Origin: an uncultured delta proteobacterium
GTDB lineage: Bacteria; RBG-13-61-14; DRUE01
Assembly (NCBI GenBank): GCA_903930515.1
Contig: CAIYYW010000354.1
Coordinates: forward strand, 1-5,272
Length of the DNA stretch: 5,272 nt
Direction of reading: 5' to 3'
The position numbers and the translations under genes are program-made. The notes beneath the pieces were generated by a model. The model worked only from the letters and a program-made list of their open reading frames with translations. It was not told where the DNA came from and ran no database searches. Shown here piece by piece: positions 1-5,272 of the stretch (within the stretch, counting starts at the first letter, position 1; each line of letters opens with the position of its first letter).

Positions 1-1148
1 AGGTTCCGGTTAATGTTTCCGGGTTGTCTTCCGGCGTAAGCGCAACCTCTGCCGGTGGGTATCATTCCTGTGCCCTTATAACCTCCGGCGGTGGAGTTCA
101 GGGCTGGGGGGAAAATAATGCGGGTCAACTCGGTGATGGCTCAACTGCTAATCGTAAGGTTCCGGTTAGTGTTTCCAGCCTGTCCGGAATAAGCGCAATA
201 TCTGCCGGCAGAATGCATAGCTGTGCCCTTACCACTGGCGGTGGAGTAAAGTGCTGGGGCAGTAATTTTTATGGTCAACTCGGGGATGGGACAACTGCTA
301 CCAGGAAGGTTCCGGTTGATGTTTCCGGCCTGACTTCAGGGGTAAGCGCAATCTCTGCCGGCGGCTTTCATACCTGCGCCCTTACCACGGGCGGTGGAGT
401 AAAGTGCTGGGGGTTGAATTTATATGGTCAACTTGGGGACGGGACTTGGACTAACAGCAAAACTGCGGTTAATGTTTCCGGATTATCTTCCGGCGTAAGC
501 TCAACATCTGCTGGTCTATATCAGACCTGTGCTATTATTACCTCCGGCGGTGGAGTAAAGTGCTGGGGGAAGGATGATGATGGTGAGCTTGGGAATGGGA
601 CAAATACCGATAGCAATGTTCCGCAGAATGTGCTCGGTTTTGGGACTTGTCCCGGGACTTGCGGAGATTTTGTCTGCAATGCCATGCATGGAGAGGATGA
701 GGATTCCTGCCCGAATGATTGTCTGGTCGGTTGCGGGGATGCGGTTTGCAATCCTTATTTTGAAAACCCCTATAGCTGTCCGTCGGATTGTGCGGTATTA
801 AATTGTTCTGGAGCAATTCCCTTGAGTTCCGGAGTCGCTTATAACGGCACCACCATCGGCGGTAATTCCAATGTCCCCTATTATAGTTGCGTAGGTTACA
901 TTGAAAGCGGTCCGGAAAAAGTCTTTACCATCACCACCGGATCTGTTCGGACCATCACCGCCACCTTATCTAATTTAGGAGGTGTGGACCTGGATGTTAA
1001 TATATTGAATGCCTGCAGCGCGGATTCCTGCGCAGCCTATGGAGATTCTATCGCCACTTATTCCAACGCTCCGGCTGGTACATATTATATAGTAGTTGAC
1101 GGATATCAAGGAGTTTCCGGAACATTTACGCTCACGGTTACATATTGA
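1..1148 (+). CDS. RCC1-repeat, Cys-rich, PPC-domain secreted protein (5' partial)
   Basis: The frame is open to the left edge; the first whole codon is at 3 and reads as the end of another RCC1 repeat (VPVNVSGL), so the true start lies outside the window. Numbering from the TTG at 24, residues 4-207 are four RCC1-type repeats of exactly 51 residues, each with SAG..H/Q.CA and WG....G.LG.G cores, expected to form part of a beta-propeller. Residues 213-256 hold two cysteine motifs (C-x4-C-x10-C-x3-C and C-x4-C-x9-C-x3-C, pattern CGDxVCN...CPxDC), probably disulfide-bonded. Residues about 261-374 resemble a bacterial pre-peptidase C-terminal (PPC) domain, with ESGPEK at 294-299, GGVDLDV at 320 onwards and [11 protein letters not shown] at 350-360. 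This combination is known from exported or surface proteins; the partner or substrate is unknown. The signal peptide would be upstream. No catalytic domain is visible. The PPC and RCC1 assignments are strong; the function is open. Confidence 0.9.
   Translation, partial: VPVNVSGLSSGVSATSAGGYHSCALITSGGGVQGWGENNAGQLGDGSTANRKVPVSVSSLSGISAISAGRMHSCALTTGGGVKCWGSNFYGQLGDGTTATRKVPVDVSGLTSGVSAISAGGFHTCALTTGGGVKCWGLNLYGQLGDGTWTNSKTAVNVSGLSSGVSSTSAGLYQTCAIITSGGGVKCWGKDDDGELGNGTNTDSNVPQNVLGFGTCPGTCGDFVCNAMHGEDEDSCPNDCLVGCGDAVCNPYFENPYSCPSDCAVLNCSGAIPLSSGVAYNGTTIGGNSNVPYYSCVGYIESGPEKVFTITTGSVRTITATLSNLGGVDLDVNILNACSADSCAAYGDSIATYSNAPAGTYYIVVDGYQGVSGTFTLTVTY
33..644 (+). repeat. Four tandem 153-bp RCC1-coding repeats
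   Basis: Units run 33-185, 186-338, 339-491 and 492-644, each 51 codons. A 23-bp core coding for GGGVKCWG is identical at 237-259, 390-412 and 546-568, showing that DNA identity, not only protein similarity, is retained. The first unit is the most diverged at this core (VQGWG in place of VKCWG). Partial repeat sequence before position 24 shows the array continues upstream. Confidence 0.9.
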
Positions 1149-1226
1149 GAAATTGAGGCCGGGTCTTGGTTTAGGGCTGGTCGGGTTTAATGGAATCGCG
1201 GCTTCCGCCTTCGCCGTCCGTTCTCG

Positions 1227-1253
1227 GTAGCAGCAGCAGCCTGCTGCTACTTT
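1227..1253 (+). terminator. Hairpin with short T tract, likely terminator of the RCC1 gene
   Basis: GTAGCAGCAG at 1227-1236 is perfectly complementary to CTGCTGCTAC at 1241-1250 around a CAGC loop, and TTT follows. It lies 79 bp after the RCC1-gene stop codon. The stem is strong but the T tract is only three bases, so it may be an inefficient intrinsic terminator or a transcript-end stabilising hairpin. Confidence 0.45.
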
Positions 1254-1294
1254 GAAGGATGGAACAGATTGTCCGAGCAAGAAGAGGCTCCGGC

Positions 1295-1365
1295 CTTCGC
1301 TATCATCCGTCGCTATCCTATTTCGCTAAAGCTATAGAGGACAAGAAGCTATGGATGACAAGAAG
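1295..1365. repeat. Imperfect inverted repeat (long hairpin)
   Basis: The left arm CTTCGCTATCATCC (1295-1308) pairs imperfectly with GGATGACAAGAAG (1353-1365). Inside it, the segment at 1316-1327 pairs 9 of 12 positions with AGCTATAGAGGA at 1330-1341. Together they form a nested, interrupted palindrome of about 70 bp. The right arm is built from the 17-bp tandem repeats. This resembles palindromic intergenic repeat families dispersed in bacterial genomes; whether other copies exist cannot be seen here. Confidence 0.5.
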
Positions 1366-1381
1366 TTTCGGCGGACAAGGA
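1331..1381 (+). repeat. Three contiguous 17-bp tandem repeats (GACAAG core)
   Basis: Units are GCTATAGAGGACAAGAA (1331-1347), GCTATGGATGACAAGAA (1348-1364) and GTTTCGGCGGACAAGGA (1365-1381), directly abutting. Units 1 and 2 match at 15 of 17 positions, units 2 and 3 at 11 of 17. GACAAG is invariant. A fourth copy, GCTACGCAGGACAAGCA, lies at 1459-1475 and matches unit 1 at 13 of 17 positions. Confidence 0.75.
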
Positions 1382-1404
1382 ATTCGCTCACATCCCGTCT
1401 CGCT

Positions 1405-1476
1405 TTGCTCCGCGGGACTAGCGGAATATTGCTCGCAGACCCTGCTCCGCTTAGACGAGCTACGCAGGACAAGCAA
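1405..1476. repeat. Second imperfect inverted repeat with a lone 17-bp unit
   Basis: CTAGCGGA (1418-1425) is complementary to TCCGCTTAG (1446-1454) apart from one bulged base. The outer flanks TTGCTC (1405-1410) and GACAAGCAA (1468-1476) pair partly. As in the first inverted repeat, the right arm contains a GGACAAG unit (1459-1475), so the two structures look like diverged copies of one repeat type. Confidence 0.35.
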
Positions 1477-1496
1477 GGGTGTTGCGCCTACCAGGT

Positions 1497-1524
1497 TTGA
1501 CCGGCGGGAAAGTGGACTTAAAAT
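1497..1524 (+). promoter_or_regulatory. Possible sigma70-type promoter for the glycan operon
   Basis: TTGACC (1497-1502) and TAAAAT (1519-1524) are 16 bp apart and close to the -35 and -10 consensus. Initiation would fall near 1531, leaving almost no leader before the ATG at 1534 and excluding the GGAG at 1525-1528. Either the transcript is nearly leaderless or the match is chance and the real promoter is further upstream. Confidence 0.25.
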
Positions 1525-1528
1525 GGAG
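1525..1528 (+). promoter_or_regulatory. Ribosome binding site for the first operon gene
   Basis: GGAG sits 5 nt before the ATG at 1534, a normal Shine-Dalgarno spacing, and supports this start for the glycosyltransferase. Confidence 0.55.
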
Positions 1529-1533
1529 CTATA

Positions 1534-2643
1534 ATGTTGATCTGGTATTTCGGTTCTTTTCCGGAATGGTATCCTCGCAACCGGGTGATTCGCAAAGGGC
1601 TGGCCCAGGCCGGGGCCGAGGTTATGAGCTTGAATGTCCCGGCCCAGAGGCTGTTGCGCTGGCCCAGGCTGATGGGAAAAGCCCTCGGCGCGAAAAAGCC
1701 GGACGCGATCCTGGTTCCGGAATGCGATCTGGAAAGTTTCCCCGCGGCCTGGATCGCGGCGCGGCTGCTGGGAGCGGCGCTGGTTTACGACGCCTTCTAT
1801 TCAAGATGGGACGCCCTGGTGAACGATGAGATGGAAGTGGCAAAGTCATCGGCCAAGGCGCGGATCACCTGGCAACTGGAACAATTCGCGCTCCGGCATT
1901 CGGACCTGGTTTTGGCGGACACTTCTGCGCACGCGGATTATCTTTCGGGGGTGTATCAGGTTAGCCGGGCCAGGTTTGAAACCGTTTATATCGGCGCGGA
2001 TGACGGACTTTTTTATCCCCGGCCGGAGTTGGAAGAAAAAGAATTCCTGGTGCATTATAATGGTTTTTATCATAGGCTCCAGGGGGCGCCTGCGATTATA
2101 GAGGCGGCGCATTGGTTGGAAAAGGAGCCGGGTATAAAATTTGAAATGATCGGCAAGCGGAGCAGCGCGTCGTTTAAGGATGTGATGGCTCGGATGGAAC
2201 AATATCATCCGGAGAACATCGAATTTATAGACACCTTGCCGATTGAGGAGATGCCGAAGCGGATGGCGAAAGCGGGGGTATGCCTGGGTATTTTTGGAAA
2301 AACCGGGTTCGGGGAAAGGGTATTTCCGAACAAGGGATTCCAGACCCTGGCGATGGGAATCGCGCTGATCACGCGGGAGAGCAAGGGGTCCCAAGAGGTG
2401 GGAGCGGCCGGCGCGGATTTTCTGGCGGTTCCTGCGGAGGACGGCAAGGCCTTGGCGGAGGCGATTTTGTTATTGAAGAATAACCCGGAGCAACGGAAAC
2501 GGATTGCCGGGAACGGCAAGGCGCTATTTGAGAAACGGTTCGCGCCGTTTCCGATCGGGAAGTCTCTTTTGGACAGGCTGGATCAAGTAATTAAGGAGCA
2601 TAGGGCAGGGGGTGTGCGCCCCGAAGGGTTAGGCCGACGATGA
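1534..2643 (+). CDS. GT-B fold glycosyltransferase (GT4-like)
   Basis: This 369-residue protein has the length and layout of retaining GT4-type glycosyltransferases, which transfer a sugar from a nucleotide-sugar donor onto a growing glycan at the cytoplasmic side of the membrane. The N-terminal acceptor half opens with a Rossmann-type strand and YFGSF...PRNRVIRKGL (residues 5-23), common in this subgroup, and reaches DLVLADTSAHADYL at 124-137. The donor half starts near VHYNGFYHRLQGA (173-185) and contains the signature GERVFPNKGFQTLAMG (260-275). The usual second Glu of the EX7E motif appears replaced by Gln270; I recall the same Q in relatives of this subgroup, so it need not mean inactivity. 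No membrane segment or signal peptide is seen. The ATG is preceded by GGAG. The stop overlaps the next start by 4 bp (ATGA), implying translational coupling. Donor and acceptor are unknown. Confidence 0.85.
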   Translation: MLIWYFGSFPEWYPRNRVIRKGLAQAGAEVMSLNVPAQRLLRWPRLMGKALGAKKPDAILVPECDLESFPAAWIAARLLGAALVYDAFYSRWDALVNDEMEVAKSSAKARITWQLEQFALRHSDLVLADTSAHADYLSGVYQVSRARFETVYIGADDGLFYPRPELEEKEFLVHYNGFYHRLQGAPAIIEAAHWLEKEPGIKFEMIGKRSSASFKDVMARMEQYHPENIEFIDTLPIEEMPKRMAKAGVCLGIFGKTGFGERVFPNKGFQTLAMGIALITRESKGSQEVGAAGADFLAVPAEDGKALAEAILLLKNNPEQRKRIAGNGKALFEKRFAPFPIGKSLLDRLDQVIKEHRAGGVRPEGLGRR

Positions 2644-3659
2644 GCGAAAATATGAAAGCGAGCATCATTATTCCCAGCCGGGGTATGGAACCGGGCTTGC
2701 GCCGTTTGCTGGACGCGCTGGTGAAGGAGATTGGCGGGCAAAAGGTGGAAGTGATATTGGTGGATGACGGCTCGGAAAAGGCGTTGAATTTTCTGGAAAC
2801 GGAATATGGCGGGAAGCTGAATTTGAAAGTGGAGAGGCAGTCTCCCCAAGGGCCGGCCGCGGCTCGCAACCTGGGGGTCAAGCGCGCCGTCTCGGCGATT
2901 CTGATTTTCCTGGATTCGGATGTGGCGCCGTTGCCGGGCTGGTTTTCCGCGATGAGCAATCGGATGGAATCCAATCCGGACCTGGCCGGGGTTGAAGGCA
3001 AAACCGTCTCTCAAAACCTGGAGGAGTTGAATCCGTTTTCTCATTTCCTGGATAATCTGGAAGGCGGTAAATATCTGACCTGCAATATCGGTTACCATCG
3101 GGAATGGATTGAAAAAGCAGGCGGGTTTGACGAGCGGTTCCGGCATCCCTGGCGGGAGGATTCGGACCTGGCCTTTTCCATTTTGGAGTTGGGGGGCAAA
3201 ATCGGATTTGAGCCGAACGCGGTTGTGGATCATCCGGTCCGGCCGGTCCGGCCCTTTCGGTTGTTCTGGTTCTATCCGATCCGGAGAGGATATGACTGGC
3301 TCCTTTATCGGAAGCATCCGCAACTGTACCTCCGCGCCGAATCTGGTTTCGCGGATTTGAGCGAGTTGAGCTTTTTTATCAGTTTCGCCCTGGCCGCGGT
3401 TTTGTTCACGCTGGGCTGGATCGTTCCCGGTTTTATCACCCTGATTTTTCATCAGGCCATTTACAATCACATTATGCTCCGGAGGCTCAGCTACGGTCCC
3501 CGGGTCGCGCGCAATTTGGCGGTTCCCTGGAAGGTGTTTGCCAAGTCCTATTTATTTTTCTATCCCGCGGTTTTCCTGAGCCTGGCCAGCATCTTATGGG
3601 GTTGGGCCAGGTTCGGGGGAGTGCGGCCGGCGAAAAAAAACGGGATTAAGGGCGGATGA
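2640..3659 (+). CDS. GT2 family glycosyltransferase with C-terminal membrane segments
   Basis: This 339-residue protein is a GT-A fold inverting glycosyltransferase of family 2. Visible motifs in order: SIIIPSRG (8-15), VDDGS (41-45, donor binding), GPAAARNLG (71-79), FLDSDVAP (90-97, the DxD metal and nucleotide-sugar site), GGFDERF (161-167) and WREDSDLAFSILELGGKI (171-188), where ED at 173-174 is the probable catalytic-base region. After the catalytic domain come hydrophobic segments at about 243-270 and 304-323, expected to anchor it to the inner membrane with the active site in the cytoplasm. It starts inside the stop of the previous gene (ATGA at 2640-2643); GAAGGG at 2623-2628 may assist initiation. 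A second ATG at 2652 is possible but loses the overlap. It likely adds a sugar to a lipid-linked or cell-envelope glycan; the sugar cannot be read from sequence. Confidence 0.9.
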   Translation: MSENMKASIIIPSRGMEPGLRRLLDALVKEIGGQKVEVILVDDGSEKALNFLETEYGGKLNLKVERQSPQGPAAARNLGVKRAVSAILIFLDSDVAPLPGWFSAMSNRMESNPDLAGVEGKTVSQNLEELNPFSHFLDNLEGGKYLTCNIGYHREWIEKAGGFDERFRHPWREDSDLAFSILELGGKIGFEPNAVVDHPVRPVRPFRLFWFYPIRRGYDWLLYRKHPQLYLRAESGFADLSELSFFISFALAAVLFTLGWIVPGFITLIFHQAIYNHIMLRRLSYGPRVARNLAVPWKVFAKSYLFFYPAVFLSLASILWGWARFGGVRPAKKNGIKGG

Positions 3660-4993
3660 GAAAAATCGGGTTTGGATTTTGGCTGCTGATTCTTTTCAGC
3701 CTCCGGCTTGAGGCCGCGGAGCCGGAACCTTTTTTCCTGCCGGTGATGGGCAGGAGCGTTTTAATTTTCAACCAGGGCGCGGGCGAGAACCGGCCCTGGT
3801 ATATCAATGACCATTGCCTGATCAAGGGCAATGACGGACGGTATCATCTTTTCGGGATCACCCACCGGAAGGAATTGATCCCGCCTCCCTGGGCCGAGCA
3901 TAGTTTTGCGCACGCGAGTTCGGAGGAGCTTTGGGATCTTCCCTGGCAAAAACATCCGCGGGTGCTCGGGGTGGACAAGGCGCTGGGCGAAACCCATCTC
4001 TGGGCGCCGCAGATCATTGAGAAGGATGGAAGCTATTATATGTTTTATGCCGGGGGCGGCGGGCATTGGGACTCAATGATCAACCTGGCCGTGAGCAAAG
4101 ACCTGTTCAACTGGGAACGGCCCGCGGGAGTCAATCCCCTGTTCCGGGATTTTTATGACGCACGCGATCCGATGGCGCTCAAGGTCGGAGACGAATACCT
4201 GCTCTATTATTGCAAGACCTATTCGCGGGGCGATCACCGGAGCGCGGTGGCGTTCCGGCGGAGCCGGGATTTGATCCACTGGTCCGAGCCGGAATTCGCC
4301 CTGGCGCTTTCGGAGGATCCGAGGTTGATCAACTCCGGACATACCGAGTCGCCCTATGTTTTTGAATACGGCGGCAAATATTATTTGGCGATTTGCTCGC
4401 CGTTTTATCATTACCGGCTGACCCGGATTTTTGTCTCGGAGAACCCATACCGGTTTGAGGAGAAAAACGAGGTTACCGGCTTGATCGCCCATTGCGCGGA
4501 GATTTTGAATTTTGACGGTAAGTGGTATGCGAGCCACGCGGGCTGGTTCTATGACGGGGCGTATCTGGCGCCGATCAGTTGGAAAAAGGCGAAAAGGTTT
4601 GAGCCGCAGTTTGTTTTTGTTAATGCCGGAGAAACCAAAGAGTATCTGGCGGGCAAGCAGTTGGCCAAGGCCGGGGCTTCTGAATTGACCGGCCGATTCC
4701 CCGGCAACCAGGTTCTCAGGATTGACAAAGGCGGAAGGGTCGGGTACCGGATTCCAGTTCCGAAAGACGCGAAGACTATTCAGTTGTTTATTTGCGGAAC
4801 CGGCGCTTATGAAATTCTTTTGAGCGGTAAAAAGCTGGATCAGGCGAAAGACCCGGCCAGTTCCGAGGGGTTGGACCTTTACTGGCTGGACGATCCCGGC
4901 GGATGGAAGGACGGGAATCTGGATTTGACCATCCGGCCCGCGGGCAATTCGGCGTATCAGTTGAATTTCCTGAGGCTGTATTTTGTTGACTGA
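3656..4993 (+). CDS. Exported GH43/GH32-type beta-propeller glycoside hydrolase
   Basis: This 445-residue protein begins with a signal peptide (MRK, then hydrophobic 4-18, with likely cleavage around Ala20-Ala21) and no lipobox, so it should be periplasmic or secreted. Residues about 45-310 look like a five-bladed beta-propeller. Candidate catalytic carboxylates are Asp52 in YINDH, Asp171 in ARDP and Glu231 in HTESP, matching the base or nucleophile, transition-state stabiliser and acid order of the GH43/GH32 superfamily. Blade motifs include LWAPQIIEKDGSYYMFYAG (115-133), DEYLLYY (179-185), GGKYYLAI (239-246) and HAGWFYDGAYLAPISW (294-309). Residues about 330-445 form a predicted beta-sandwich, possibly carbohydrate-binding. 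It starts within the stop of the GT2 gene (ATGA), with AAGGG at 3648-3652 upstream, so it is probably co-translated with the glycosyltransferases. Substrate is unknown; arabinose-, xylose-, galactose- or fructose-containing glycans are typical for the superfamily. Confidence 0.75.
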   Translation: MRKIGFGFWLLILFSLRLEAAEPEPFFLPVMGRSVLIFNQGAGENRPWYINDHCLIKGNDGRYHLFGITHRKELIPPPWAEHSFAHASSEELWDLPWQKHPRVLGVDKALGETHLWAPQIIEKDGSYYMFYAGGGGHWDSMINLAVSKDLFNWERPAGVNPLFRDFYDARDPMALKVGDEYLLYYCKTYSRGDHRSAVAFRRSRDLIHWSEPEFALALSEDPRLINSGHTESPYVFEYGGKYYLAICSPFYHYRLTRIFVSENPYRFEEKNEVTGLIAHCAEILNFDGKWYASHAGWFYDGAYLAPISWKKAKRFEPQFVFVNAGETKEYLAGKQLAKAGASELTGRFPGNQVLRIDKGGRVGYRIPVPKDAKTIQLFICGTGAYEILLSGKKLDQAKDPASSEGLDLYWLDDPGGWKDGNLDLTIRPAGNSAYQLNFLRLYFVD

Positions 4994-5098
4994 ACGATCA
5001 GCCGCGCGCGGCCGATGTATTGAGGGATCAGAGCCGGATTTTTAGAAGTGTGGTCAGGGGCATTTATTTTATCCCGGATTCCGCAGAAATTGGGAAAA
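4994..5098. other. Convergent intergenic spacer with GC palindrome
   Basis: About 105 bp separate the hydrolase stop from the uvrA stop on the opposite strand. A perfect 12-bp palindrome, GCCGCGCGCGGC, lies at 5001-5012, eight bases after the hydrolase stop codon. No T tract follows it, so it is not a convincing intrinsic terminator by itself. CCGGATT occurs twice as a direct repeat. No gene is seen on either strand. Confidence 0.6.
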
Positions 5099-5272
5099 TC
5101 ATCCCGCGATCCGGACGGATTTTTTGCGGGCAAGGATTTTTTGTAAAAACCGGCCGGTATATGATTCCGGGATTTCAACGACGGCTTCGGGCGTTCCCTG
5201 GGCGATGACGCGGCCGCCGTCGTCTCCTCCTTCCGGTCCCAGGTCAATGATCCAGTCCGCGGTCTTGATCAC
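5099..5272 (-). CDS. uvrA: UvrA, excinuclease ABC subunit A (C-terminal fragment)
   Basis: Reading leftward from the window edge, 57 codons run from GTG at 5272-5270 to TGA at 5101-5099. The peptide starts [16 protein letters not shown] and continues through [10 protein letters not shown] and ESYTGRFL, which is the conserved C-terminal end of UvrA, just after the second ATPase domain's Walker B and H-loop region. UvrA is the damage-recognition ATPase of nucleotide excision repair; it works in the cytoplasm as a dimer with UvrB. The frame is open at the window edge, so this is the tail of a gene of usual size about 940 codons lying to the right. The tail after TGRFL ([14 protein letters not shown]) is a few residues longer than in many homologues and basic. 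It is convergent with the glycan operon and functionally unrelated to it. The identification rests on recognised conserved sequence. Confidence 0.93.
   Translation of the reverse strand: MIKTADWIIDLGPEGGDDGGRVIAQGTPEAVVEIPESYTGRFLQKILARKKSVRIAG
5109..5125 (+). terminator. Weak hairpin plus T run on the + strand, inside uvrA
   Basis: ATCCG and CGGAT (5109-5120, with a GA turn, or a 4-bp stem with a 4-nt loop) are followed by further T residues to 5125. It could end the glycan operon's transcript, which would place that end inside the convergent uvrA. The stem is short, so this is tentative. Confidence 0.2.

Larger units (their letters stand above)
1149..1533. other. Repeat-rich non-coding spacer
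   Basis: This 385-bp gap between the RCC1 gene and the glycan operon holds, in order, a GC-rich stretch with no assignable feature, a perfect hairpin at 1227-1250, an imperfect inverted repeat at 1295-1365 that includes tandem 17-bp repeats, a second imperfect inverted repeat at 1405-1476, and a possible promoter and ribosome binding site just before the operon. A 91-codon open frame at 1259-1534 spans it, but it is probably not a gene: the 17-bp repeats are not a multiple of three, so its translation does not preserve the repeat, and the peptide matches no family I recognise. Confidence 0.7.

Noticed and set aside
24-26. TTG at 24 as the start of the RCC1 gene
   Set aside because: The same frame stays open to the window edge and reads as the end of another RCC1 repeat, so the gene begins upstream.
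1331-1475. Possible CRISPR array
   Set aside because: The units are 17 bp, abut with no spacers, and diverge strongly; there are no cas genes in the window.
1295-1476. Possible integron attC sites
   Set aside because: The palindromic shape is suggestive, but I cannot find the paired RYYYAAC / GTTRRRY core sites, and there is no integrase or cassette structure.
1259-1534. A 91-codon + strand open frame ending in TAATG at the glycosyltransferase start
   Set aside because: It is made largely of 17-bp repeats and palindrome arms that are not in multiples of three, its start lacks a convincing ribosome binding site, and the peptide matches no family I know. The overlap with the next start is probably coincidence.
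1846-2394. A 182-codon - strand open frame opposite the first glycosyltransferase
   Set aside because: Antisense to a well-supported GT-B protein and without recognisable motifs.
2583-3470. A 295-codon - strand open frame opposite the GT2 gene
   Set aside because: It is antisense to a gene with clear GT2 motifs, and its translation is rich in Arg, Gln and Pro with no recognisable domain, as expected from a GC-rich shadow frame.
3633-3649. A-run (A AAA AAC) as a programmed frameshift fusing GT2 to the hydrolase
   Set aside because: A -1 shift there enters the hydrolase frame but meets TAA at 3647-3649, before the hydrolase start at 3656, so no fusion product would form.

Overview
This window looks like a piece of a bacterial chromosome, probably from a poorly characterised environmental lineage. 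The 3' edge carries the C-terminus of UvrA, a chromosomal housekeeping repair protein. The rest is surface-directed: a secreted-type RCC1-repeat protein and a small glycan operon. By eye the GC content is moderate to high. The phylum cannot be assigned from the sequence alone.

Layout: (1) Positions 1-1148 hold the 3' part of a large + strand gene. It encodes four 51-residue RCC1 repeats, two cysteine-rich CGDxVCN...CPxDC motifs and a C-terminal PPC-type beta-sandwich domain, an extracellular architecture. (2) Positions 1149-1533 are a non-coding spacer rich in repeats. It has a perfect 10-bp hairpin followed by TTT (likely terminator), three contiguous 17-bp tandem repeats with a fourth diverged copy further on, and two imperfect inverted repeats. 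(3) Positions 1534-4993 hold three + strand genes, each overlapping the next by 4 bp (ATGA). They encode a GT-B fold (GT4-like) glycosyltransferase, a GT2 glycosyltransferase with C-terminal membrane segments, and an exported five-bladed beta-propeller glycoside hydrolase of the GH43/GH32 type. (4) Positions 4994-5098 are a short convergent spacer with a 12-bp GC palindrome. (5) Positions 5099-5272 on the - strand encode the last 57 residues of UvrA, running off the window.

How they may work together (inference): the two glycosyltransferases would extend a glycan at the cytoplasmic face of the membrane. The hydrolase, with an N-terminal signal peptide, would act on a related or environmental glycan outside the cytoplasm. 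The overlapping starts imply translational coupling and one transcript. The RCC1/PPC protein and uvrA are separate units; the first is cut off from the operon by a likely terminator and the second is convergent.

No clearly new biological system is evident. The points most worth a second look are the repeat-rich spacer, the unusual RCC1/Cys-rich/PPC architecture, and the coupling of an exported hydrolase to two glycosyltransferases.
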